This document shows, one piece after another, positions 19,507-29,260 of a stretch of 64,000 bases of DNA. The translations under genes were made by a program, and so were the position numbers. The stretch is from Phytoseiulus persimilis (taxonomy: Eukaryota > Arthropoda > Arachnida > Mesostigmata > Phytoseiidae), in NCBI GenBank assembly GCA_037576195.1, contig CM075102.1, positions 5,332,001 to 5,396,000 of the forward strand. Direction: 5' to 3'. The notes under the pieces are model-generated. The model was not told the DNA's origin and did no database searches. It saw only the letters and a program-made list of their open reading frames with translations. Within the stretch, counting starts at the first letter, position 1; every line of letters begins with the position of its first letter.

Positions 19507-22037
19507 GACTGGGCTGAGTGATCCGAGGGCTTGTGATGGGATTCAGCGGTGGACCGTGAGAGCACTGAGCAAAGGGCTTTCAACCTCCCGGAGACACAGG
19601 AACGCGCGAGAATGATATCGAAGCATTCGAGGGATCGTTCTTAAGGGCTCAAAACCTCAGACTGTCCTCTCTCCACCACGCCGAGTTCAAGGCACCGCGT
19701 TCATCGTAGAGAGCGAGTTCGAGGCTGCAGTGGCGTGCTTCAGCAGCAGGTGCGGTATCGGGTATGCTCGAATTTGGCGGGTTCCGGTTTCATGGCTGCA
19801 AGCTGGTTGGGTTCAGCTCAATTTGAGGGTATGCTTCTTGGGAGAAATCCTGGTATCCAGTGATGTGGGCTTCCGCACTCTCTGCTATGACGTTGTTCCG
19901 AACGACTTCGTCGACACTCGTATGGGGAGGAGGTTCCAGTCTTTCGGGCGACGAGGGATCGCGAGAGGGAGCTTCCACTCAAGTCACGGTTTTTCACCCT
20001 TCCTGGCTCTCAGCTCCCCTGATTCTGGGGAGTTACGTATCTTCAGGATCTCTTCGCATGTTCTCCATAACATGAGTATAGATCGGTTCAGTCTGCACTC
20101 TGACATGCGTCGAAATGATTATTGATAAAAGGAAATAGATGGGGGAAAGACTGCGGTCTCGGCAAGGAACGTTTTCTCAGGACCATTCATTCTCCGAGGA
20201 CCACTCCGAGGTCCTCTGCTTTCCATGTGAGGACTTGCCGCCTCTCGAGTCATCTCCCACAACGCCTGATATGAGTTGCACTTTGTTGGAAGCTCCCCCT
20301 GATCTCATGACACATTTCCCCCGAACCGTCAGATCCTGCCCAGCATTTCGGCCTGAGCTAATAACGCTATCTCGCTCACCGAACTTCTGTTATGCGCCCG
20401 ATGTCCGCTCACACGCGAAGCGCCAACTCATGAAACCCCACCCCAAAGATATGTACATGGATGTGAGAAGATCGTCTCCCCGCATCGATTCCCTCCTTTC
20501 CTGCTGCAGCAGGACACCTGGAATTTCGTGTGATCCTCCACCCCGGTCAACATGGGAGCTTCCGGCGGATCGTGAGAAAGAATACCGTCCGATCCGAATC
20601 ATTGCATTTTGAGGCTCGGCCGATACAGATGTCGCGCGATACAGCTTCGACGACTTTCGCATGAGTCAACCAAATACCCCTCATCTCCTCAGATCTCGTA
20701 GTCCTTGTCAGGCGGGTTGATGGGTAAGGTACTGTACGTACGCCTATCTGGTTCGGCATTGAGATCCATTCGGACCTCATGGATTATTACGCATTCACTT
20801 GCTCACATGAGAGGGCCCCTCCATTGCTCAGTGTTCGAAAGCAGGGGGTGAAATTCTAGTGACATGTGAAGCTTCGAGGGGTAGCTCTGGAGAACGATAT
20901 GGGTGGAATGGATTATGTTTTCCCACAGCTCTCGTTCTCCTTGCGTTCCGTGGAGAATACTCGAAGAATCTGAGAGGCAACTGCTTCCTTGATAAGAATA
21001 TCACAAGAGATCTCAAAGCACGAGACGCACTGAGCTTCTGATAGATGGGCGCGGAGAGACAACAACAGAACAAAGCTGTGTGAGCTGTGGCTGACAGCAC
21101 TACCGATTGGAACCTCGTGGAGTTGGATTCCGAGAATGGAGAAATCGGCTTCGGTCTCGCTGAAGCTTCGAGGGGGGCTCCAGAGTTCAGGCATCGTCTC
21201 AGGTTCACAATGCGGCAACGCGGGGATGGGGAGACAGCAGGCACGTGATTCCCGCCGGGAATCCCCGGTTCGCGACTCCGACATCAGACAACAGAAGATC
21301 GATTCGTCGGGATCATTAACGTTGTTATGATCATACGTGAGCTCCAAGAGTTTCGATTGCGATGTGAAAGTTTCCGATATTCTGGGGGTCGGATTCCGAT
21401 CGAGGGATCCATGAATTACACGTTCCTCATTTGAAAGGGCGGAACCGAATCGGCGTCTTGGCTCATCCCACGATCCAAAGACACTCTAGACTCTCCGGAT
21501 CGAACCATCATGAGTTCATTATTTGAAACCGCGAGGGCTGATATCCAGCGAGAGTGGCAGAACGGAGAACGGAACCGGAAAATCACGCTCGAGCCGAGGA
21601 GGGTACTCCCGCCCTATGCTCTCGAAATGCTCCCGTGTGTGTCAGCTCCCAATTGGAAGGACAGGACGAGGGCATCCTCCTAAATGCTAACATGAGGTTG
21701 GCAGATTCCTGCCTCGAAACGCTGCATGAGTTAAGATTATTCGTCCTTGTTCCGGGAATCTGGCTTCCCCGAATGTAGAAAGATTCGGCGACCGACAATG
21801 GGAGATTCTGAAACTTTCCCCAAGGAGACGTGGTTTGCGAGCTACAGCGCCCCCAAAACCCTGGAATCGAGTATGGGTCAACCAAGCTCTGAGAATCGTT
21901 GTGAAAGATTCCTGGTTACTGGGCATTCCCTGAAAATCGCGCGACGCGACGGTGGTGCTACCAAAGCTCTGGTTTCATTCGCATAGACAAGTTGTCTGCT
22001 CTCTGCGCGCAGTCTGTTCCTGTTCCGCGGGATTAGC
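19507..22037. other. B-block flank of copy 2, including extra sequence
   Basis: Matches copy 1 except for about 20126-20830. That part holds one plus-strand frame, 20139-20612 (157 aa; serine- and proline-rich, SEDHSEVLCFPCEDLPP), which I cannot assign; its right end (20790-20880) has a counterpart in copy 4 near 54181. The minus-strand frame 20913-21347 shares its N-terminal half with 3768-4253 and then diverges. No gene is established. Confidence 0.3.
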
Positions 22038-22290
22038 TGAAGCTTTTGTGAGATCCCTGTTTGAAACTGGGAAAGTCGCTGAAGCAGTCACTGTGATGCC
22101 GAGCAGAGTCAATGCATTGGTGTCGCTGATCCAGTACCAGTTAGATTCCTTGCATGTCGGCCCGAGCGCTCGAGAAGACGCGAGCGAGATCGGGAAGAAA
22201 CTAGCGGTTGATATCGTGTAAACGGTGAAGGAGTTCGCTAACGAAAATCCCGCAGACTTCGAGGAGGTCGAGGAAATGTACGAGTCGAAC
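22038..22290 (+). pseudogene. Frame C, copy 2, truncated
   Basis: The first segment (AEAFVRSLFETGK, MPSRVNALVSLIQ) is intact up to the conserved TAA at 22218. The second begins (KEFANENPADFEEVEEMYES) and is cut off near 22290, where unrelated LINE sequence starts. Its C-terminal two thirds are missing, so this copy cannot encode the full product. Confidence 0.5.
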
Positions 22291-22299
22291 GGCCATGAC

Positions 22300-22405
22300 G
22301 CTCCCCGGCTCATTGAAGTCAATGATTGCTGATTTTTTTGGGTTGAAAACCAGGTTCAGCTCATCACCCACTTCTGTGGTGATCTTTAGCAACTGTTCCA
22401 TCCGG
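22300..22405 (-). mobile_element. LINE reverse transcriptase scrap at deletion junction
   Basis: About 100 bp on the minus strand encode MEQLLKITTEVGDELNLVFN and PKKSAIIDF, which match the segment after motif C in the two LINEs here (for example MERLLEVVSAFGEEMGLQFN, PDKSAIVEF). It joins truncated frame C to the start of the nanos block, exactly where about 10 kb of the unit is missing. It may be filler DNA copied in during break repair or a remnant of a larger insertion. Confidence 0.75.
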
Positions 22406-22724
22406 GATCGCTAGTTGGCTTCCGTGAAGGTTTCGCCCGACTTAGTTGGGCTTCTTTCCGTCATGACGCCACTCGCGAATGTTTTTACGATCCACAGCGA
22501 ACATGCGTCACTGGATCCACCGAACAAATTGGGGTACTCCTGTTCTTCCATTTCTCAGGAGCAGTGTGGTTGGAGAAGGAGTGTTACAACTCCAAGAGGG
22601 GCCAGCTGTCCTCCAACGCATTCCCAGCCTGGATTTATCTTGGAGAGTTGACTTCAGTAACCGGGCGCTCACACCGAAGAAAACTCTGGAGAGGTAGTTT
22701 GAGTTTGATTCCACGAGACATATC

Positions 22725-22730
22725 TTTATT
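22725..22730 (-). promoter_or_regulatory. Poly(A) signal AATAAA of nanos-like copy 2
   Basis: Minus-strand AATAAA 66 bases past the stop codon, in the same position as in copy 1. Confidence 0.6.
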
Positions 22731-22763
22731 TCAGGTATCATTTTGATGGCGTTCTGTCAGAAA

Positions 22764-22772
22764 TATTCTACA
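22764..22772 (-). promoter_or_regulatory. PUF-type site TGTAGAATA in nanos copy 2
   Basis: Counterpart of TGTACAATA in copy 1; the single change falls at a degenerate position of UGURNNAUA. Motif match only. Confidence 0.35.
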
Positions 22773-22795
22773 GTCTGTTTCTGATAGTTCAGAAG

Positions 22796-23347
22796 CTACG
22801 TACATTCAACCCAGAAGCTCGTCCTTTTTTGACGTAAGAAGTTCGGTTTTTTAGGGTTAGGCAACGTTGGGCAGTAACTATGAGTATGGGCATAGTCCCC
22901 TCCCTGGCAGTTGCACAAATGACACCTTAACCTCCTCAATGAAGGGCAGGCGACCGTGCCGTTCGGAGCACGCAGATTGTGTCCTTGGCTAACTACCCGA
23001 GGTTCGCCCTTCTTGCAACAGAACGGACAATACCCGAGCTCCCAGAGAGGCACAGTAACGACGCATTCCGCGAACTGTACCTTGGAATTCGGAGACACGG
23101 GTATCGGAGCCGAAAACTTCCATTCGTGTTTGGTCCGGAAGAGAGAAGGCATCCTCTTCTGGAGCTTCTTCTTGTCCCTTGGTTGCCTCACTCGTGCTTC
23201 TTGCGGATTCGCTGCGAACGGTGCGTGGTCGGTTGCTTCTGGTCCAAGATCTCGATTCCGGAGGTGGTCAATCTCGAAGATCAATCGTTCGAAGTCCTTC
23301 TGAGATTCAAGCGACTCTTTCATGGCAGCGCGAGCAGAGGCAAGCAT
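22796..23347 (-). CDS. nanos: Nanos-like zinc-finger protein, copy 2 (183 aa)
   Basis: Same length and same double CCHC finger (residues 107-159) as copy 1, with identical amino acids across the finger, including the 8-residue spacing in the second half. Differences are outside it, for example RES to KES near residue 10, PEVAD to PEATD, RQSRNR to RQPRDK, TKQEW to TKHEW, and RTSFRVE to RTSFWVE. Frame, stop codon and 3' signals are conserved, so both copies may be expressed. Known family role: repression of target mRNAs in germ cells together with Pumilio. It is unclear which copy, if either, is the main gene. Confidence 0.85.
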   Translation of the reverse strand: MLASARAAMKESLESQKDFERLIFEIDHLRNRDLGPEATDHAPFAANPQEARVRQPRDKKKLQKRMPSLFRTKHEWKFSAPIPVSPNSKVQFAECVVTVPLWELGYCPFCCKKGEPRVVSQGHNLRAPNGTVACPSLRRLRCHLCNCQGGDYAHTHSYCPTLPNPKKPNFLRQKRTSFWVECT

Positions 23348-23414
23348 TTCGAGGCGGGAGTCTGGTCGTGGAGCGCAACAACCGTGTGAGCTCGTGGGTG
23401 TTATGACGCTGCTC

Positions 23415-23792
23415 TTATGCTGTGAGCCCTACAACTCTCTCTCCAACGTGGCCTCGTGTCGCCCCAGACGATGCTCGTCTGGATTCGAGGTACCGTTGGA
23501 ATTCGTCGGAAACCGCAGCTTCCGTCGGGGCTGCGGCGTGGTTCCGAGAGACTCGGAGTTTGTTCCGGAGCTGAATTCTTTCGAATGAAGTCCCAGCACC
23601 ACACAGACGGCTGAGAAATCGGTTGGGCTCGCTCTTCGCCCTCGTCAGAGACCAAAAGTTGGGAGGATCCAGGTCTGAACAGCAAACATTATCACTGTAG
23701 GCAGAAACCGCGGGCTTCGCGCAAATAGCGGGGCGCTGCCTCGAAGTCTCGAGCGGGACCCGCTCTCGCGGCGGAGGTTCCCGTTCGATCAA
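23415..23792 (-). CDS. Upstream frame of nanos copy 2 (125 aa, possible lost N-terminus)
   Basis: Counterpart of 16135-16578. It is open through the place where copy 1 has TGA (here CGA, in YLESRRASSG), but runs to a stop at 23415 because one extra C near 23429 shifts it out of phase with the downstream nanos frame. The text is arginine- and proline-rich at the start and has SDEFQRYLES near the end. It may be a real N-terminal part of the ancestral protein, or a non-coding frame kept open by chance. Confidence 0.3.
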   Translation of the reverse strand: MIEREPPPRERVPLETSRQRPAICAKPAVSAYSDNVCCSDLDPPNFWSLTRAKSEPNRFLSRLCGAGTSFERIQLRNKLRVSRNHAAAPTEAAVSDEFQRYLESRRASSGATRGHVGERVVGLTA

Positions 23793-24791
23793 AGATAATC
23801 AACCACCGCCCGTCGAAGCTCTAACAGCCTTTAAGCCTTCTCCGCAGTCGGATAGGGTTTCGCTAGAGCCCCAGAGAACATAATTCTGACTCAACCGACA
23901 GCGTCTGGGCTCAGAAGATTGTTGTGGAAGACGAAAAGTTCTTCAGAAGAAGCAGGCTTCGGCTCTGCGGCGGTTCACTGCGAATAACTTTGTTTTGAAT
24001 AAACACAAGTGAACCACCGGAATTCCGAGCTGATTGATCCATGTACATTGATAGAAGCAGAGGGCTTCCTCTTTTTGAGAAGGGCATCGAAAGCCGATCA
24101 GATGTGCACGACTGAGGATAGTGATCCGAAGTTAGAACGAAATGTTTTGGAATAGACGACACATTGACGGCAGGTGATAAGAGCGGGCATCTCCGAAGGT
24201 TCGATGGGAAACCAGATCTCAGGTTGATTCAGTGGATAACGACTCCAAAGCCAACGGGGTTGTGATCCCTGGTGACTAGTGAACACAGACGCTCCTCAAG
24301 AATCGTGAACCGGAGTCGGAGAGCCGGAAAAGGCTGGGTTGCCTCGGAATGCCACGAAATACGAAATCTTCCCCTGGCACATGTCAAGGCAGCTCACCGA
24401 AGGTCGCATGGGAGATCTCTGGCTTCCCCTTTCGAATTACGGCCAACCTACCTGATTGAGATCGTCCACCGGCAACACATGAGCGATCATTCGTTATTGC
24501 GCACGACGAATCTACGGACACGGCGTCTCGGAAAGTACAGTGTGAAAGTGTGTGACTCTCTAGCTTACTGGCGGTTGTCGGACGTCTCAGAGCATCTCGT
24601 GGTGCTTTGAGACTCCGGTCATCCTTGCTCTGTTATTCGTCTCAGCAGAATTGAAACTCAACGGATCGGTGCGTTTTGCCCGTCTTGGCGAGTTAACTCC
24701 ATCGTAAGTTCGCTCTGGTTCTCCTCATCTTAACGATGGATCCCGCCGCTTGGATCGAATTAGTGAGAATCAAGGTCCCCAGACTTTCATC
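23793..24791. other. Nanos upstream flank, copy 2
   Basis: Repeats 16579-17484 with several indels; about 24130-24460 holds a stretch also seen at 49740-50010 but missing from copy 1. No gene identified. Confidence 0.35.
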
Positions 24792-25001
24792 ATGCTACCA
24801 TTTAACAACATCAACATCGGCCACCGTTCACAGAGAACCGGGAAGAGCCCTCTGGAAATTTTGAGGCATGCCCCTTCTTTGACTGACAATCACGGGGAAC
24901 TCGAGAATTTAGTCCTTCAAGGAATTCCAGGAGAATGCATGAGTAGATTTACTGCAATATCTGTATTTATTCATGGCATAGACAGAGGTATCTCCCACTG
25001 A
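24792..25001 (+). CDS. Small plus-strand frame before acidic gene A, copy 3 (69 aa)
   Basis: Open counterpart of 17485-17694 with the same length; differs by R to H, E to G, G to R, G to V and N to H-type changes. Convergent with acidic gene A. Coding status uncertain. Confidence 0.35.
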   Translation: MLPFNNINIGHRSQRTGKSPLEILRHAPSLTDNHGELENLVLQGIPGECMSRFTAISVFIHGIDRGISH

Positions 25002-25064
25002 TATGGAATATCTCTTATGAATCTTCCGAATTCCAAGTCCTTACATCCATCAGGACTTTTTGGA

Positions 25065-25403
25065 TCAGAATTTTTCGTCCATTGGTTCGGCCAAGTCTTC
25101 CGCGGGCTCATCGTCATCGGAGGTTGGCGGCGTCGGGAACATTTCTACAAGGCGCTCCTCCAGATCCTCCTCGTGATCTTCCTCCCAATCCTCTCCAGGA
25201 TCCTCCTCCTCCATGATATCACCCATATCGAAGTCTTCGAAATCAAGATCGGATCCATCGGAATCTTCGGAGTCGAGATCAGATCCATCGGTATCTTCGT
25301 CATCACTCGATGGCGGAGGCGAGAGAATGTCGTTGGAAGGGTCAATGCAGAGGTTGACCACAACGAAGATCTCTCGTACATTTTCGACTCCTTCGAAGTC
25401 CAT
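25065..25403 (-). CDS. Acidic protein A, copy 3 (112 aa)
   Basis: Intact family A member, nearly the same as copy 2; visible changes include LYID to LCID in the N-terminal part, DDGD to DDED, and a final DEKF instead of DEEF. Same termini, same ATG. Confidence 0.6.
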   Translation of the reverse strand: MDFEGVENVREIFVVVNLCIDPSNDILSPPPSSDDEDTDGSDLDSEDSDGSDLDFEDFDMGDIMEEEDPGEDWEEDHEEDLEERLVEMFPTPPTSDDDEPAEDLAEPMDEKF

Positions 25404-26324
25404 GTCTGAGCTGGGTGATCCGAGGGCTTGTGATGGAATTCAGCAGTGGACCGTGTGAGCACTGAGCGAAGGGCTTTCAACCTTCCGAAGACACAGGTAC
25501 GAGCGAGAATGATAGCGAAGAATTCGTGGGATCGTCCTTAAGGGCTTAGAACCCCAGACTGTCCCCTCTCCACCACGCCGACTTCGCGGCAGCGCCTCTC
25601 TCGTAGAGAGCGAATTCGAAGCTGCAGTAGCGTGCTTCAGCAGCACGTGGGTCTCCGGTATGTTTGATTCACTTTCAGCTTCCACATTTTCCGCTATAAA
25701 CTTGTTCCAGGCGACTTCACCGAGGCTCGTATCGGAGAGGCGCTTCCAGTACTCGGGGCGGCGAGGGATCGCGAGAGGAAGCTTTCACTCTGATCATGGT
25801 TTTCCACCCGCTCTGGCTCACAGCTCCCGTAGATGAGCGGAGCTACTTATCTTCAGGATCTCTTCGCATGTACTCCATAACATGAGTATACATAAGAGTA
25901 GTTTGCTCACTGACATCGGCTGCAGCAGAACTTCTGTTCGTGTCGCCTATTCTCGTTAGGCACGGATAGAGCGGAAAACACAGCTGGAGAGCCCCAGGAC
26001 TACCTTTTCGACATTTCGTCGGCACCTCGAACTTTCTCGAAGATATCTTCACAGCAGCGCATACATCGGAGCATGAACGATGAAGGATGATACGAAGGCA
26101 TGAATATCACGAGCCTCGATAGGTTTGCCAGGACGTCAATGAGTGTCCTCCGTGCCAACTTGGGCGATCTTCTTAGGCCATGTGCTTCAGTGCAATATCA
26201 AACGGCATTGGAATGGTAGTGTCCCACTGACTTCTTCATTTCTGTTGTCCAAGGTGACACGTTCTTCCTGAGACATTCATGAGAAGAGAAGGAGCAGTTC
26301 GTAATGACATGAGAACACTAGTAG
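25404..26324. other. A-gene flank, copy 3
   Basis: Repeats bases 546-1465 with few differences, including the minus-strand EVAWNKFIAEN segment near 25660-25730. A minus-strand frame 25440-25685 that covers it (ETHVLLKHATAAS) is open further than in other copies. No gene can be assembled. Confidence 0.3.
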
Positions 26325-26720
26325 TTGAAACCTGTGATCCGAGGATACACACCTCCCGAATGTCGGATCACATTTGATGGAGACACATTGCCTGAGACGT
26401 TTGCCGAAGTTGACACACAGAACACACATTTGCATCAAGAATCGCTTTCAAACGAAACGTACCGATTGTCTGGAATCTCGGTCGCTGCAAATCCAGCCTT
26501 CTCCCTAACCTGTCGGAAGTATAGCGGACTCAAGGATTTCAAACATCATCAGACGTGTAAAGTCAGCGATTCGGATCAGCGCCGGGAGCTCAGCTCTTCC
26601 GGCGCTCGAAATTGCAATCTCATCCGTTTCCCTGAGTTCCCAATCCTCCGTTGGAGTTTGTGTCTCCACTATACCTCGTTGGGTCCCTGCTTCCTCGCTG
26701 AGCTTTCAAACGAAACATAG
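26325..26720 (+). CDS. Conserved plus-strand frame M, copy 3 (possible exon)
   Basis: Longest open version of frame M: KPVIRGYTPPECRITFDGD through NETYRLSGISVAANP and RELSSSGARNCNLIRFPE to CLHYTSLGPCFLAELSNET. Same lack of a convincing ATG as at 1466. Unknown. Confidence 0.3.
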   Translation: MKPVIRGYTPPECRITFDGDTLPETFAEVDTQNTHLHQESLSNETYRLSGISVAANPAFSLTCRKYSGLKDFKHHQTCKVSDSDQRRELSSSGARNCNLIRFPEFPILRWSLCLHYTSLGPCFLAELSNET

Positions 26721-26825
26721 TTCCTCTCATACTGCAACGGGGCCGAGAATCTACGAGTGACAGTACTGCTGGTTAGCACTCGTCATCCACCGGCCTGTAA
26801 GTCCCACTCTAGGCTCACGAGTAGA

Positions 26826-27140
26826 CATCATCTCCCGTAGTACGGAGTACGGCAAATGAATTTCCGTTCCGCCCCGGTAATTCATTTACCGTACCGGAGA
26901 AGTACGGAAATTAATTCTTCGTACCCCGGACCCGAGTTTCCTGTCCACTTATGATCGGCGTCCTCTGTCAGTTTGTCCGCATCCCTTCTGGAATACACGG
27001 GGGTGATTCCAAGACCAATCTGACCATCCTTATTCAACTCTGGAGGGGTGATTCCGGGACCAATCTGACTATCCTCTTGCAAGGCTGGAGGGGTGATTCC
27101 GGGCCCAATCTGACCATCCTCTCCCAAGCCTGGAGGGGGG
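26826..27140. repeat. Minisatellite-bearing insertion with hairpin, copy 3
   Basis: Starts with an imperfect hairpin: GTACGGCAAATGAATTTCCG (about 26847-26866) pairs with GGTAATTCATTTACCGTAC (about 26877-26895). A further GTACGGAAATTAATTC follows, then about three 45-bp units of the type GGTGATTCCGGGACCAATCT (26990-27140). The same module is at 52484-52880 with five units and, expanded, at 46770-48935. Copy 1 lacks it at this position, so it was inserted or lost. Hairpin plus internal minisatellite suggests a non-autonomous mobile element, possibly Helitron-like (inference). Confidence 0.55.
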
Positions 27141-27687
27141 CTCTGCTTGGTTTTTATTTGAAAAGTTCAAATGCTAAAATGTTTGCTCAAATGAAAAATG
27201 TACATACATTTCATGTCGCTCTGTGAGCTTTCGGGCGGCTCAATCTCCCATGTGGAATGTGTGTTCCTTGTGTGACATGGATGTAATGTGCTAGGCTCTT
27301 AGCGCTGGGGCCTATGCGTACGCAACAGATGGATCCCACCGCTTTGGTCGATGGGGTTTCCGGTTCGACCGTAGAAGCTCTATCAGCGAGAACCGAGGTA
27401 GCTAGACTTTTATCATGCTACCGTTCTCCAACATCGACATCGGTCACCGTTCACAGAGGATTGGGGAAAGCCCTCAGATCATTCTGAGGGATGCCGCTCC
27501 TCTGACTGACAATTAGGGAGAACTCGATAAAGTAGTCTTTCGAGGAATTACAGGAGAAAGCATGAGTAGATTTACTGCAATATCTACATTTATTCATGAC
27601 ATGAACGAAGATATCCTATACTGATTCAGAATATCTCTCATGAATCTTCTGAAGTCGAGATCTTGACAATAATCGGAACTTTTTGGA
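27141..27687. other. B-block upstream region of copy 3
   Basis: Matches 2640-3130. Contains the decayed plus-strand small frame before gene B. No gene. Confidence 0.4.
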
Positions 27688-27786
27688 TCAGAATGGCGGA
27701 GGCGAAAGGATGGCGTGGGGATGGTCAACGTTTAGGTTGAACAAAATGAAGATCTCTCGTACATTTTCGAAACCTCCAAAGTCGAT
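27688..27786 (-). pseudogene. Acidic protein B, copy 3, internally deleted
   Basis: Only the N-terminal 31 or so codons remain (DFGGFENVREIFILFNL, AILSPPP). The whole acidic middle is gone: sequence for the LSPPP hinge is joined directly to the last bases of the gene (GAATGGCGGAGG at 27691). The start codon is also changed from ATG to ATC. It shows what this locus looks like when not maintained, in contrast to the seven intact copies. Confidence 0.75.
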
Positions 27787-28677
27787 GACTGGGCTGAGTG
27801 ATCCGAGGGCTTGTGATGGGATTCAGCGATGGACCGTGAGAGCACTGAGCAACGGGCTTTCAGCCTTCCGAAGACACAGGTACGAGCTAGAATGATAGCG
27901 GAGAATTCGTGGGATCGTTCTTAAGGGCTCAAAACCTCAGACTGTCCTCTCTCCACCACGCCGAGTTCAAGGCACCGCGTTCATCGTAGAGAGCGAGTTC
28001 GAAGCTGCAGTGGCGTGCTTCAGCAGCAGGTGTGTTCTCGGGTATGTTTGATTTTGGCGGGTTCCGGTTTCAAGGCTGCAAGCTCGTTGGGTTCAGCTCA
28101 ATTTGAGGGTATGCGTCTTGGGAGAAATCCTGGTATCCAGTGATGTAGACTTCCGCATTCTCTGCTATAACGTTGTTCCGAACGACTTCGTCGACACTCG
28201 TATGGGGGAGGGGGTTCCAGTCTCTCGGGCGACGAGGGATCGCGAGAGGGAGCTTCCACTCAAGTCACGGTTTTTCACCCTTTCTGGCTCTCAGCTTCCC
28301 TGATTCTGGGGAGTTATGTATCTTCAGGATCTCTTCGCATGTTCTCCATAACATGTGTATACATCAGTTCAGTCTGCATTCTGGCATGCGTTGAAACAAC
28401 ATGATTTCCGCCGGGAATTCCCGGTTCGCGACTCCGACATCAGACACCAGAAGATCGATTCGTTGGGATCGTTAACGTTGTTCTGATGATCCGTGAGCCG
28501 CGAGAGTTTCGATTGCCATGTGAGAGTTTCCGATATTCTGGGAGTCGAACTCCCATCGAGGAATCCATATATTACACGTTCCTCATTTCAGAGGGCGGAA
28601 CCGAATCGGCGTCTTGGCTCATCCCGCGATCCAAAGACGCTCTGGACTCTTGGGATCGAACCATCCGCGGGATTAGC
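27787..28677. other. B-block flank, copy 3, partly deleted
   Basis: Matches 3485-5018 but with internal deletions around 28390-28410 and 28660-28680. It contains the minus-strand SVDEVVRNNVIAENAE segment. No gene. Confidence 0.35.
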
Positions 28678-29260
28678 TGAAGCTTTTGTGAGATCCCTGT
28701 TTGAAACTGGGAAGGTCGCTGTAGCAGTCACTGTGATGCCGAGCAGAGTCAATGCATTGGTGTCGCTGATCCAGGACCAGCTAGATTCCTTGCATGTCGG
28801 CCCGAGCGCTCGAGAAGACGCCAGCGAGATCGGGAAGAAACTAGCGGTTGATATCGTGTAAACGGTGAAGGAGTTCGCGGACGAAAATCCCGCAGACTTC
28901 GAGGAGGTCGAGGAACTGTACGAGTCGAACGGCCATGACGGCGAGAACGAACTTCTCATCGAAGACCTGGACATGGGAGGACCGCAAGAACTGTTCACGT
29001 TCGGGCGAATCTGTCGGATACTGGACTACATCGGCCCCAACTCAAATTGTGAGTTCAAAGCAATAGAGGACGATTTCCGACGTGTACGGCAACCGAACTA
29101 CGACGTGAGGTTCAGATTACATAGCGATCAAATGAAAACTCGGAGGGATCGGTTTATCGAGATATCCGAGCATTGCATGGAGATGTTCGGCGTCCCGCGG
29201 ACAAATGGACTGATCATTCACGATCGGACCATGAGGATGTGCCTTTCGAAAATTACGTGA
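28678..29260 (+). CDS. Conserved frames C, copy 3 (best preserved, unknown)
   Basis: The most intact version. Segment 1 (28678-28860) encodes AEAFVRSLFETGKVAVA to KLAVDIV and then TAA within GTGTAAAC. Segment 2 (28865-29260) runs without a stop: KEFADENPADFEEVEELYES, ENELLIEDLDMGG, FGRICRILDYIGPNSNCEF, FRRVRQPNY, EISEHCMEMFGVPRTNG, ending MCLSKIT with TGA. The first ATG of segment 2 is at the DMGG methionine. It reads as a folded, acidic protein but matches nothing I know. If the TAA is bypassed by a small intron the two segments form one product. Confidence 0.4.

Larger units (their letters stand above)
17573..24879. repeat. Tandem amplicon copy 2 (internally deleted)
   Basis: This copy carries acidic A (17758-18096), acidic B (19159-19506), frame C truncated near 22290, and the nanos block (22407-24879). 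Relative to copy 1 it lacks about 1960 bp between A and B (frame M is missing) and everything from about 5270 to 15320. The second deletion junction contains a minus-strand LINE scrap (22300-22405). It also has about 700 bp at 20126-20830 only partly represented in the others. Confidence 0.8.
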
